Below are positions 1 to 13,600 of a DNA stretch of 64,000 bases, piece after piece. The notes under the pieces were generated by a model that saw only the letters and a program-made list of their open reading frames with translations, searched no databases and was not told where the DNA came from. The stretch's first letter is position 1. Every line of letters starts with the position of its first letter. The DNA is from Callaeas wilsoni. Taxonomy: Eukaryota > Chordata > Aves > Passeriformes > Callaeidae. The translations under genes and the position numbers were made by a program. The DNA lies in contig VWPU01012724.1 in the NCBI GenBank assembly GCA_013398955.1, forward strand, positions 62,001-126,000. The letters are read 5' to 3'.

Positions 1-416
1 TTGTTATTTTGTTATTCTAAATAGTCATCAGGCCAAGCATATTGATAAAATATACTGTAAATCAGTTGCCAAAAAAGTGACTAGGACTAAGAAGTTCTTT
101 GTTTATAAAATGCTTCAAATAGTACCTAGCTTAGAACCTAAACCTATATAACGATGCAAACCTTTTTTATTTTTTTTTTAACAGAAAAATAAAAACTTCA
201 AGTCACTCCTGCTTTGCAAGAATTCACCTCAAAAGTGAGTATGGTCACATTCAAGTTAACCCTGCATAAGCCAGCTCAGTTCCAGAAGGTGTGGGAAAAT
301 GAACCATAAAGTCAAGGATGGAGAGATGGCTGTTGATCCCGGCAGTGCGGGGCTGCAACGGGTGACTCACCAGCAAGCACCAAGAACCAGCCTGGAGCCA
401 CTGACACAACACTCAC

Positions 417-469
417 CTGCGGGATTTGTTGATTGAACTGATGCAATGGGTGCGTCAGCAAGCACTAGC
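417..469 (-). other. Weak candidate 53-bp internal exon
   Basis: On the minus strand a full-consensus splice donor (CAG then GTGAGT) has its intron side at 416-411. An acceptor-like TTCTGTGCAG ends at 470. Between them are 53 bp with one of three frames open, reading LVLADAPIASVQSTNPA before the donor. The polypyrimidine tract is poor and I recognise no protein family. In a window this long such acceptor-donor pairs arise by chance, so this is only a lead. Confidence 0.12.
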
Positions 470-3400
470 CTGCACAGAAGTTATACAAACCTCAGTTCGC
501 TTAGATTCAAACTGTAAATCTAAATTATTTCCGTGACAAACCCTGACAATAATAACAAGGAACTGTTTCAGTTCACCCAGAGCAATCCGTAAATGAAATC
601 GGGCTCAGCTCTAAGGGCACTGGATCCACCAGGTTGGTGCCACTGCCCCTGACCAGAAGGCTCCAAATGAGGAATAGGACTGCAGTTTCCTAGTCTCCAC
701 TAAGCACAGATTTCAGAGTGCCTTCATGCACCCTATAACCTGTACCTTGGGCTCCATACTTCTGCTGTGCTCCAAAAACACTCCTGGCTCTTTAACAGAT
801 GCACTTAAAGCACCAATTTTAGCTTATTTAACCAAGGGAAATTGCTGAAACTACCAACTGCTGCACTCTAATATAACTGCAGATCACCCCAGGCAGTCCT
901 TCCATACTCCAAGTGATTGAGCTAATCACTGAGTAAAAGAAGGACAGAGGAATACAATCTTTCCTTTCAGATTTTGCTATCTAGAAGGCTCCCAGGTTTT
1001 CAATTTAAATTATTCTTTAATTCAGATAAAATTTGCAGCAGTTTTGGTTGAATAAAATTATATTTCTAGAAAATAATTATTAATATAAATAAAAGTACTG
1101 TCCCCGAGACACATAAAATACCCTGCTTCTGGCCTAGAGAATTCAGACAGTAAGAATGTAAAAGCAATAATTTCATTACATCATAGCATGTTTTCTTCTT
1201 GTTGGGGTCAATTGAGCCCAGACATCTTAACAAAAACATTTCTTCTCAAGCTTAAATCACAATACTACCTGTTGTTTCTCAACCAAAGAAGAGCTGAAAA
1301 TCTACCGGTAAAGTAACTTCAAGAAATATAAATTATGAACTCCTATATAACTTATGGAGACTCAAGAAATTTTATCCAAGCCCACAAGCTCATTTCTTCT
1401 GAGAGACTTTTTAGGCATGCTTCTGACTTCCTAGGCTTACCAAATAGCATTTCACAAGCAGGGAGGATTAGTGCAAGACATCTCCTTCCTTTAGAGAGGG
1501 TATTTTTTCCCTATTTTTATTGCCACTTACAGAAAGCCAATACAACATGTCACAGCACTACAGTGACAAGAGATCCATAATACTCCTTCCAACTTTATGT
1601 GCTTCATTAATCAGCCCCTAAAACAGGATCCACTGAATGCATCTCAAAGTCAGATAAATGTACTACCTGTTTTATATGCAACCCTAGAAATACACAATCA
1701 TCTTTCCTGGATTTTATCTCTTAGCTCTCATTTTGGTCATGTCTACCATCAGTACTCTTCCCTTCCTGAAGCTCCATTTTGCAACACAGTAAGTGGCCTG
1801 CTTGCTGCTGGGCACTCATTTCACAGCATCTTGAAAATTCTCCTGTTGGCTGAGCAAAGACTGGAGAAAAGAGGAGGTGAAGTAACGTATACAGCAGTCC
1901 CCAGTGCAGATACACAGACCAGAGTGCTGTTCCTAACACTTTCCCTGATGGCTACAGCTGAACAGTGATGGCAGCAGAATTCACATAAGTTTTTCTTTCC
2001 CCTGTTGCTCGACAGGGAAGTGAATGGGGAAGATACCTGCAACACACTGGATCAGGGTTATTGCTTGTCTATTCTGTGCATTCTCTGTTTGGTTTTTCTC
2101 CTTAGTGGTTTCTTCCACAGAAAAGTGCATACAGTTCATGGCCTTCTTTGTGTGTTTTACATTCCATGCTGTCATCAAATTTTAAGACTGAAATATGTGC
2201 TGATTACACTTTGAAACTTAAAAGTTCAAGCCCCAAAAGAGTAACATAGGTAAAGAGCATTTCAACAGTCAGTATTAACTTGGACATATACATCATGTTT
2301 CGCTTTCCCATCTTTTTCTATTTCTCCTCCTCTTCTCCAACTCTGAACAGCTTACATGAGCAAAGAGAGCTCAGATATAATTTCTCTCAAACCTCCAATG
2401 CACTGGACGTTTTTTAAACTTTTAGAGTGTGGTGGTTTTGTATGGGTTGATTTTTGGTGAGGAGGGACATAACACAGAGTCTGAATAACAGCTATGATTT
2501 CATAATTTTTAGTGTTCTACATTTGAATTTCACCCAAAAGTGGAAGCAAAAATTATTATTTTTCAGATATATCTTTGATAAATATCAGCAATGTGTTCAT
2601 GCTACATGGGACACAATGATAGATATTGTCCACATCAGTTTCTTAAAGATTCTCGTGGGAATATGTTCCGGCAACAGTTCTGTTTCACTGGCCTGCCTAA
2701 AACCGATCATTGATCTTTGGAGCAAAAAACTCCTCCGTATGCATTTCTATGTACATAAAACCTTCATCTCATTACTGTGCTGGGGTAACTGCGTAAGTGA
2801 ACAGACACATACACATCTGACGTGCCAGAGTTCTGCAAAATGCAGATTCATACTACAAAAAACATCAGGACTCAGGTTGGCTTTACAGACTTAAAAATTG
2901 ATGCAAAAAAAAGAGAATCACTTGGATAAGTTTTGGTAGAAGCAATAAAACCAATCCAAACAAAAAATGGTAAAATTTTTCATGTCTGCCCCACAGCATG
3001 CATAAAGCCAATGCAATGTCTGAGCAAAGCAACACTATGACTGACATTCAGCAGAAAATTTATCATGAAGAGGAATGATTTTAAAACTTTATCTTCCAGT
3101 TGATACTTTATATAAAGCCAACTAAATTCAATAGAATTCAGGAACCTGTAGATTATATGGGGTTTGGATTATAACTGTAGCTCTTCTGGGTGCCTGGATG
3201 CACTGATTCACAGAGGAATTGATTCTATCTGTGAAATGGGTAAAGAAATAAATAATTCTGCCTTTTAACTAGATCTGTACAAATAAATAAATCAGCTGCT
3301 TTACATTACATGTAAAGCCACCTCATGTCATAATTTCTATTGCTTCTGTGATAAAATCCTTTCTTACCTAGAGATACTATGCCCCCATGGGAAGCTACAA

Positions 3401-4690
3401 AGTCATACTTAGCATGCCTGAAATTTCCCTTTTGACAGGAACATGGGAGCATATAGAGACAGAGGACTATTCTCTGTAACAAATACATATGGCAGCTTGC
3501 AGACCTTCAAACCAAGGATACATCTAATCAGATGTTTTAAGGCTTTTAAGACTGAAGAGAGAAGGCAAACAGCAATCAAAGGAGAAACACAAAAATCACT
3601 TTAACTTCCAGACAGATAGTGTCTTGCTTTTTCTGGCACTTGCTCTACATTAATGGTGCAGTAAATACAAACTAAATACTTACTAAAAATACCATGATAG
3701 GAAAATAAATTGTTAATGCTATTGGAAGTCTGAATTAGAAGCTTTATTTACTGAACAAAGCTTCATCAATTATAAAACTGCTAATTCTAATCCAGTTCAT
3801 ATCTTCAATCTGCTTTTTAGCATCAAGCTACTAAATTATTGTTCTTGTCTTCTCACTCTCACTGTTACTGTCTCATCCTCTAGCAATTCTTTTTCCTTAC
3901 TCATTTTGGGAGCGTGCTCTACTGTTCCTAATTTAGCCCCTATTAACTACACCTCTATCCATGTGTCTGTATCTCTGCTTCCCTTCACCATTAGGCAGAG
4001 CTTTTATACTTTCAAAATCTGTTTCTCTGCTTCTTATTAGTTATCAGCTGAGCAATCTAAAATGTAGTACAGTCAAGCCACTCAACCAAAATTGGTTTTA
4101 ATGTTTTTAAGCCTCCTTATCTCTGTTCAGTCCTCATCTATTTCACCTCTTTTTGTGGTTACTGACTGTATGTATTTTCCTGCTGTTTTCCATAAACTGC
4201 AACAGCACTGTCCCAGCATGGCTCTTCATTTACTTTGCTGCCTGCCATTTCTGCAGTTGTTTCCCAACTCTCCACTCATCACACCCTAAGGCACCCAAAC
4301 TAAAACTCTGTTTTCCACCTGCCAGCAGTCATTTCTGTGAGACCATTAACTCTACCAAAAGTCATCCCCAGACAGAGAACATGATTTCCTTTCCCTACTG
4401 CAATCCTTCTTCATCCAGGTCTATCCCATCCTCTGTGTAGCAGACCTTGCCAGCCTGGCAAAAGCAGAGCACGTTTGTGAATAACTCACCAAGAGGCGGA
4501 AACCCTTGGGATTTGGTGTTCCATAGAGGACCCTTCCCAGGCCCTCACAGGACAGCACAACAGTCCCATAGAACTGGCCTGGAGTACACACACGTCTCAT
4601 TGAAATCACCACCATCAACATCTCTGGGCCTGGTCCACAGCTCCCCCCCACCCCTCAATGCAAGGACAGACTTCTGAAAACCTTAGGTCA

Positions 4691-4718
4691 CGTTTAAGAT
4701 GGACCGTTTAAGATGGAC
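4691..4718 (+). repeat. Perfect 2 x 14-bp tandem duplication
   Basis: The unit CGTTTAAGATGGAC occurs twice head to tail with no mismatch and then stops. It looks like a small replication-slippage or templated-insertion event. No further copies were noticed nearby. Confidence 0.9.
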
Positions 4719-6832
4719 CATTCAAGTTCCCTGCTGTGCTTGCCCACCCACACTGTTATACACACAACAGGAGAGGGACAGAGGGACAGCCCCTGCACTC
4801 GTCACACAACGACTCAGTAGAGAAGACTGATTCTCTGTGCTGATGTAAATATTCGGAGCAAAAGAAGTTCGGCCTTGACAGTAAACATGTTTCTTTTGGT
4901 AAAAAAAATATGGTATTGAACTAATCCTTTTGTCCTGACTTGCTGCCCTATTGGGACAACTCAACTTCCACCTATCAACACCCAAGCCAGGGCCAGGCTG
5001 TCCAGCCCCTGCCACCACACTAATCATCTCTGCAGACTTTGGACCAGATCTACAGGCTCTATCTGATGCAAAACACCCGAATTTAAGGAAAATCATGAAG
5101 GCAACAGGCATGCCAGGATCCGGTATGACCCTGGTATCTCAAGGAAAGTAAGAAACTCACTGCTCTTTGCAGACTTTCAGTCTAGCAGTAGGAACTAGTG
5201 CTTGGCACTATCCCCCTCCATAGCTGAAGTCCTCTCAGTTCTCAGTCTTCTTCACCTTCTACCTGTTACTGCTCTCTTTTTGTCCTATTTTTTTTTGTAT
5301 GTCATCTCAGGGACAAGGTTAACCATTTACTGTTCATGACACCACTAGATTTGCAGGTTCTTTTACCAGAAATATTTTTAAATCCCTTATTATGCTTAAA
5401 TTATTCCTCTCCCCTTCTCCCCTCCCAATTATTTTGTGAAGCATCCTTTATACACATTTTTCTCATATTTCCACATCTCAGTCCCTCTTTCTTTGCTCAT
5501 ATTCTTTACTTTACTTCTTCCAGGAGACACATACATTAAAAAAATGAAAATAAAGCAATAACCATATGCTTCCTTTCTGATCTGTATCCTTATTTACCTT
5601 AGCAACATCCCATTATAATGAATGACTCACAGCATTAAGAACCATTCAGTGTAAAGCCAGCCTAGTTTGGCCCTAAAATGGACTGATAGATAGTGAAGAA
5701 CAGTTGGAGGACTAACATTTGCAGAGAGAACAGCTGTTCCTAAAAGAACATGTTTCTCCAAGACTTAATTTGCTCCATGTAAAGTTTAACTGAGTAGGAC
5801 AAAAAATGCTCAACACGTATAAAGCACCTGGTTATGTAAGAAGACAAATTATTTTCTTGAGCCCAAAGAATGTTCAAAGTATCAGCCAATAAATACTTAC
5901 AGACTTCTACCCACTGAAGTTTCCAAAGTATTTTAGTCTTTCATATAATTTTAAATGCAGTTTACTGTGGCCATTGAAGATGATGAAAAATTCATTTTGA
6001 TAAAAAAACCATAAAATAATTAGCACGATGTAAGACAGTCAAAGCAATACCTTGTAATGTACAACATACACAAAGAAGTTTTTTTCTGTTGTTATTCTTG
6101 CTATCTTTGAGAAAATAAAACCACCTCGAGAGCTGTAATGTAAAAACACAGATTTTTTAAAATGCATTTTATAATTTTATTTCAGCACTTGGATTAGAAA
6201 TTAATTCTTATTTTGTTGCTACTTCTTGTACTGTCACTTAGGAAATACTTCAAAGGTTGCTTCAGAGATAGTTGCCACCCCAAAGTGTCAGGCATTTTTA
6301 CTTTGAGGTGAAAGTGATATGATTACACACACAAAATGCATTGTGCTAATTTTGCTTACCAGTGTACAAATACAATGATCTCCTCTCTCTTAAATCAGTC
6401 ACTTTACTCTACATACTTCATAATTTTACTAAACAATCCTATAGCACAGTGATGAAACGGTGTATTTCACTGAAGATAATCCAGTTAAGAGTGTATGCTT
6501 AAGCAAATTCACAGGTTTCACTGTAAAAGAAAATTCTCACCAACATTTGTTTTCTGCATTTAGTTCCATCATTAACCACAGTTCAACATGCAGCTCAGAA
6601 AAATATGCAAAGGCAGACTGAGAAAAATCTTTAATCTATTCTTCAAGCAATAATCCTAACACAGTTTCAATTGTTGCCTCTTTGCTTTATGATCATGCCA
6701 GACTGACATTTAGGGTCAACAGATTATTGCCTTCGACACAGACCAGATAAAACTAGGGAGTTTAACTGTGGTTTCATGCACCATCACGTCTAATCTACAG
6801 TCTAATTTTTGCCTTACACGTGAGCTCAGGAC

Positions 6833-7695
6833 ACCATAAGAACTTAAGGAATGTCCTGACAGTTCAGAACAATGGTTCATCAAGCCCAGTGTTACCTCTG
6901 TAACAGAGCAGTAAGAGATGCTCTTTCTACAATCGATTCCCTCCTCCAGCCTCCAGACTCCACGAATTAGAAACAGTGGACAGTACTAACCTCCCCTATG
7001 CTCTTATCCATCTATAGAGCTGCTGCTCATAAATTCAAGCAACTTGCTTGAACCTGCTGATACTATCCATCTCCACTGTTCCCTCTACTAGTAAATGTCA
7101 AAAGTTTGCAAACTTCAGTGCAAAATACTTTCTTTTGAGTGCTTGAAATTTATCTACTACTATTTTTGTCTAGTGTCCTTCAATTCTTGCAATTTGAAAT
7201 TGATGAACAATGCTTCCAATAATCCTTATGTGTTGCCTTTGTGACGGTTGTATTCTTTGGTGACCTCACACCTCAACCTTTGCTCCAAACTGAAGAAACC
7301 TGTATCTTTTTAAGTCCTTCCTCAGTCTGTTTCATCCACTTTATCATTTTAGTTGCCCTTCCCTCTGTTCCTTCTGAAGTGGTACTTTGTCTTCTTTTGG
7401 GTCAGGAGGCCAAAACTGCGCACAGTACTCAAGATGCAGGTGCATGAAGATATCACACAACAGCAAAATAATGCAGTCCATTCTATCTTTAAAATCCTTC
7501 TTGATGATGGCTAAGATATTTATATTTTTAAAAACCTGGTTTTGGCCTCTGCTTCAAAATGAGCTAATGTATTTCAGAGAACTGCAAAGGCGGTCACGAC
7601 AACTCCAAGTGCTCCTTCCTGAGCTGCAACTGCTGGTTATGAGTACATTAAATATTATGTTCAGAGTGTCTCAATTTCATCAATAAAGTTTTAGA
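6833..7695 (-). mobile_element. Ancient CR1 LINE 3' region, 5'-truncated
   Basis: CR1 is the dominant non-LTR retrotransposon of birds and other reptiles. It ends in a short 3' repeat rather than poly(A). Read on the plus strand, this segment begins with a CATAAGAACTTAAG-type 3' terminus and a degraded 'caagcccagt' block. It later shows the diagnostic series 'gtgacctcacacctcaaccttt', 'gttgcccttccctctgttcc', 'aactgcgcacagtactcaagatgcaggtgca' (quoted here in pieces) and 'cagagaactgc...actccaag'. This is the reverse complement of the older CR1 families, so the element points to the minus strand. Many substitutions and indels and no open reverse-transcriptase frame mark it as old and dead. Both ends are approximate. 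Confidence 0.75.
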
Positions 7696-10600
7696 AATAA
7701 GCCCCTGCCTTTCCAAATCTGCTCTGTCAATGAAGTCTTGGGCTGTGCAGAGTTAAAGCACACTTGCTTATTTGAGTTTAGCTTCTGTTTACAAACATCC
7801 CCATACTCCAGCCCTCTGGTCCTCACAGTCTAGGCAATCTTTCTGCAGGAAACCTATCTCACCTCTTTCTAACCTGGCTTCTTGAAGAAGCAAATCTCAT
7901 TCAATTACACTATGTTTGCATGTGAGAATTTGCCATTCCAGTCCCCAGTTATATCTTTGAACCTACTAGCCAATTTCAAACACATTAAACAGGAGGATAA
8001 AAATCTCCAATACCGTTATATCCTTAAGTTTCATGGAACTAGAAAAATTGAAAGAAAAAGATGTCTCCACTAAAAGACAAGCTAAAACATGCAGTGATCC
8101 TTAGGAAAAAAATTGTACACAGGAAGAGATTTTCAGGACCTTAATTGCACAAGAAGTTTTGTTTGGTGTTTGCACTCCGGTAGACATCAGAGGATGTAGT
8201 CATAAGATACAAATCCTTCAGAGACCAATCTTCATTAATTCTAACACTCAAAGGAGCACATATTGATTCACCTCGGGTAATGATTCACAGAAAGCCACTT
8301 AAATTGCTTCATGGCAGGAGAGAAGCCTGGACCAGATGCAGCCTCAGCCAGAGTTGCCAACAGCCCCTCTGTTTTAGTTTGAAGATGCTCTAGCATAAAG
8401 TTTTCTAGTTAATAGTGGGACTAGTGCCCCACAGACCAGAACAACAGAAGAAAACAAAGAAAAGCATAATATAACAACTTCTATTTACTTCACCAAAATC
8501 CATGCTTGTTAAACACAATTGCATCAATTTGCAGAGTAGTCATGGGCAGTCACCTTTGGAAGACAGGATTAAGAGTAAGAAGAAAGAGGGGCATTCTCTC
8601 ATGTTTCCCACTGAGCAGCCTTCCACTGGGAACACTGTCAGCAAATTGGTCAGAGCTCGTCTCCAGTAACAGCAAAACTCTGCCAATGGCTGAGGCAGCA
8701 GCTCTCAGCCCATGGTGAGTGATTTGGCTGTGCTGGAAGACCTTCAGGAGAGGCAGCATCCTCGTCTTCCCACTCTGTCCCAGTCTCAGCAGGGATTGAA
8801 TGTCCAGGTATTAGAAAGCTAAGCAACATTTCAGCAGAATTGCCTTGTTAAGGTTTAGGGCTTGACTTGCTTCGGTGATCTCAGACCTAGGGGAAGGTTG
8901 ACAAAACTTGGGGAGAAGGATGTACCATTGATAGTGGACACACAGAATGCAGAATTTACAGGCCACGAGGTCATCTGGCAGAACTCCCAAGACAATGAAG
9001 AAATGAACAAATCCAACTCAGCAACTGTGCTGAAATCAGCTCTGTCTGGGTAAAAGGTAATTCTGGCAGGGGAAGATTGCAACCACCAACTCACAGACCA
9101 CCAACCCAAGAAACACAGTGATTCAAAAGAAGGGAAGCACTGACCATGCAGATTAACTAGCATAAGAAGCAAGGTAATCATTTAGCCGGCAGAATACTAA
9201 TTAATTGGAGAATTTTCTTCGGTGTTAAAGTCAAATACATCTCTAAAAAGTAGCCTGCTCATACTCACATTTTGATAGGCTGAGACAACATGAACTAGTA
9301 TGGGTTTTTTACTTTTTTTGGGTTGCTGTTGGTATCTTTGTTTCCTTTTTGTTTTTTTTCTCCATCTGATCAAAACGGATTGTTTCTAAACATCTGACAC
9401 ACCACAAGGTACAGTAACCTTCTACAATCTCAACCAAAATCAGGTATTTCTGTCAGTGAAGATATTCATTCTCCTGTACAGTTACTATCAAAACATTTAG
9501 TTGACTTAGACTTATATTTTCAAATTCTTACTATGCCCTTGATAATTTCAGTAAGGCTATTAAATTAGCTCTTTATGTATGTAGGCAGCAGCCTCATGTG
9601 AGGAGAGGTGACTGGCACCAGATAATGCAATGCAAGTGGGAAGAGAGAGGAGTTATCAAACTGTAACAGCGTTCCTCTTCTTTTTGGCAAACCAATAAAT
9701 GGGATGATCTGTGTTAGTGACACTATACTAACGCTGCACCAACGTGATCTGATATGTCAAGCTAAATGATAAATGGGCATTTAATTTCTGCCTTTAGGAA
9801 AATTAACTAGAATACCATAGAATCCATAATTATAATTTTCAATACTGCATAAATCCCTGATGAAGATCAGTATGAACCTTGAGTGCACATGTGCCCTATG
9901 ACAAGAGAGTTGTTGCACATAACAGAACAAGTTACATTTTATTATCCAGCTCTGCATCATACCTTAGCAGGAATCCTTTACATTCAAAAACACAGAAGAG
10001 GAAGGAACTGCTATTATGGTTTCAGAAAAAACCAGTGCAGAATGCATAGTCTGTCCCAAAGAAAGGAGAGTGATTGATTGGTTATTTTTATAAAAGACAA
10101 TTTTCGTGGAACTGTTCAGACAGGTGTCACCAAAAAAAACCAAACAAATCAAAAAACCCCAAAATACTACATAATTAACAGAGCAACAGTATTCCATTGT
10201 GGTGGCAATGGTCTAGGTAGCAGCAGGAACGGGAAGAGAAAGGGACCTGAAAAGTGAAAGGCTAAAGAATAAATTAGATTTGTACAATAGCAGCCTAAAT
10301 CATGTTAGGGTGTCATTCACTTGCAGAGAGTCTGAAACAGCAGAGGCAAAAAAGATAAATATGGCTCCTGTCAGCTTTAATGGCCTGTTAACAATATGGA
10401 GTTTGTGAATTTGGTCTCTTTATTGCTGATGATTTTAGCAGTAGCATTCTACCAGTGAGCTCACTACACAGTCCAAAGTTAACTCCCTCTTACACTTCTC
10501 TGGGAGGAAAGATCCCACAGAAACACAAACAGCTGCCAATGTCTTCAGCTACCCTTCACCTAATATTTTTTATGGTGCAGTCAAAAGTTTCAAGACCTGG

Positions 10601-13600
10601 TGGAATCACACCAAAATGTAAACCTGAATTCCCCAGCAGATATGCTGATTATGTTTTGCTAAAGACTATAATCCAAATACAAAAAGCTGTTGCAGAAATC
10701 TCTCAGAGCTGAAAAGCCCAAGGATATTTGCTGTACAGCACACTCATGGCCCTCAGCAGAGAGGAATTAACCAAAGCTGAGAATAATGCTGTGACCCACA
10801 CAGTTGGTAAATCCCTAATCATAAAGGATGCACAGCAAGACATTGTGAATCAATGAGGCAGCACAGGAAAACATTTTCAGTTGGATTTTATAGATGCAAT
10901 TTGTCTCTTTTTTCCCTAAAACAACAAGACAATTATTCTGCACCCAGAATTTAAAATTAGACTTTATCGGGAACAATATTTTGCTAGTAATTAGTGCTAG
11001 TGGAAATGTGTGACTTTTTTACTTCCATTCAAAACATCTTTCCTGTTAATAATCTCCAGCTTTTTACATCCTTCACTTTTTTAAAATGCTAATATTGTGT
11101 TAGGAGGAACCACGCTAAAGTGGATCTTTACTGATAGAAATTGCACAAATTTAAAGTCCTGAAAATGCAATCCTTACTCATGCGGTTGAATGTTCATTAA
11201 AAGCAACAACTCTATTAAAATATATCATGATCCTTGGGTGAATTCACCAAACACAGAAGAGCACCTCAGGGACACAGAGGGTATGTTCCACAGTAAAGAG
11301 ATTACAGAAAGCTATCAGTATACTTAGGAACAACCCTGGCACTGAAAAAACTTTCCCTGCAGTCATGTCAACTTAATTCTCCCTTGGGAACACCTGAGGA
11401 CAAGAAAAACACAAGGAATCACACAGGCAGGGTATTCCAGGCTCCTTACTGCATACTACACTTTCTATTGCCTTACACAGGATATAATAATGGAATGTAA
11501 GTTATTTTGAAGTAAAAACCATAAGAATTGGAGGAAGTCAGAAAATCTGGTCTTCTTGTCCTGATATCTGCCAAGATCCCACATCTGGATCTCAGCTCAA
11601 AAGGTTGTTATCCTGTGAGCCTATTCCAGAATTGTAAGTTAACATGAATCCAAACCATGGATCTAAACATAGATTAATATCTTTGCTCAGTAACAGTAAA
11701 CTGAAAATAGAGTAGTTCTTCTCAGCTTAGACCAAGTTAAAAAGCAATATAAATGTAAGATTTTTCTTATTTTGTTTTAGACAAGATTCTCATGGGGAAG
11801 AGAGGGAAACAGCATTTCTGATGCTTGTGACTTTTCTGTGTTTTTATATCATTTCTCAAAGCTCTCTGCATTTCAGCCTGATCTACCTTTATTTTCCCAT
11901 TTCCTAAAAGATCATCAGAAACTGGCTTTATTTTGTTAGAGAACGTGTCTCTGAAAAGAGATAAGCTGCAAGTGACAAATCAAGGAAGAAAGAAAAAGCA
12001 GACAGTTTTTGCAGAAAGAGAATATTTCCTAAGACAACAGAGAAAATCTGATGAGGACACATCTGTGAGATCATGAAGAGATACCTTTTTGTCTACTTAC
12101 ATAAAATAGCATTACAGTAAGTTACAACAATTGTAAGAACAGCGACTATATCAGAGTTAAAAATAAGAGCATGATTGGTTATGATTCCCCAGCCACAGCA
12201 GACAGAAAAGAATAACAGAATTTAAACTTTTAAGTTTACTACATGTTCTTACTGCTTTTGTGAAATTCCAGGAAATTATTTTTTTTAAAAAGTAGGCTTT
12301 TGGCAAGTATGCCTCAAGCAGTATCTTCCCCGATGGCCTCCGTGACAGTAGTTCTTAGTCTTGAGGCTTGATTTTAAGTGTTAATAAGAATAATCAAAGG
12401 GACTTTTATCAATTTCTAGTTTAAATGGAGGTAATTTTTAAAAAAAATCTTGTATTATAAGAAAAGCTGATCAATGCTGATCCTTAATATTCTCATGCAC
12501 TGCAATACTAGCTGAATTTACTATTCTGCCTTAGTTGATGAAGTCAGAATCACCATTTTGTCTTCCCCCGTTATATGGATTATTATGAATACATTCAGCT
12601 CATAACTGTTGTTTAAAACGCTCACTACATACCTGTTTACTTATGGCTGTGCATTGGTTACACACACAGCAACACAACTTGCAAAATCTTTGTGTTAGGA
12701 GCACAGTCAAGAGATGTAATTTGTATATGCACTTTCCTGCCTCGAGAAAAAAATAACCTTCACCCACCTACCTTTCTTTTACACAAGAATATTTTGCTTC
12801 AGCTCCCAATGTGTGTCTTTTATTTTGCCACCCTGACATCTAAGCTGACTAATGAATGCTTTCATTCCAATTACATACACACAGCAAACTCTCCTTAATC
12901 TGCAAGACTGCCACAAACATATGTAAATCTTTCCTTAATGAATCCTAATTTGTACTTTTTAATTTTGTTAGACTTTACGTGCCATAACATAAAAATTGCA
13001 CTTCCCCAAAATACAACTTGCTTTCTAATACTGCAGATAAATGAACTAACCACAAGGCCAAACTAATGGAGTCAAATGGAAAAAGCAAACAAACCAAAAC
13101 AACAACAAAATGTCCGAACAGAAAAGCGCCACACATAAACAATGCATGCATACGTACATACTTATTTTCCACACATTTTCAGATTTACCTGTCATAAGTC
13201 TCAACTAGTGATTCAACCATTTTCTCAAAGCCTGACTAGAGCACAATAGCTTTATTCTCAGAACAGAGCAGCTGAGAAGGAGAGAGTGTCTTTCAAAGCC
13301 TGCTGGATTTTGGTGCACACCTCATGGAGCTACAACAGGACCATACAGGAAAGGTACTCTCTAAGGAACTTGTTTAAAACAATTCTGCATTTTTCAATAT
13401 GAGGCAGGATAAAAAGATTTTTAGGGGGGCTAAATATTTTCATGCTTAGCCACCAAGTTTATCAGCAAGTAAAAGGAAAACAAAATGAAAAAAAAAAAAA
13501 AAAGGGAGGAAAGAGGTATTCACATCCAACTCAAAGTTACAGACCTATCTTCTTCTGTGAAGGAGACAGAGAATGAGGGGGATTGTTTTTTTAGTTTTAT

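Larger units (their letters stand above)
1..6832. other. Unique AT-rich sequence, no gene recognised
   Basis: I see no recognisable coding exon, RNA gene or transposable element across this stretch. Reading frames are short and end in frequent stops, and none of the translations shows a family motif. Parts are pyrimidine-rich on the plus strand, notably about 3,840-4,440 and 5,210-5,540. A slightly GC-richer patch near 300-480 holds the weak micro-exon candidate listed separately. A 14-bp perfect tandem duplication lies at 4,691-4,718. The rest looks like ordinary intergenic or intronic DNA. Confidence 0.6.
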
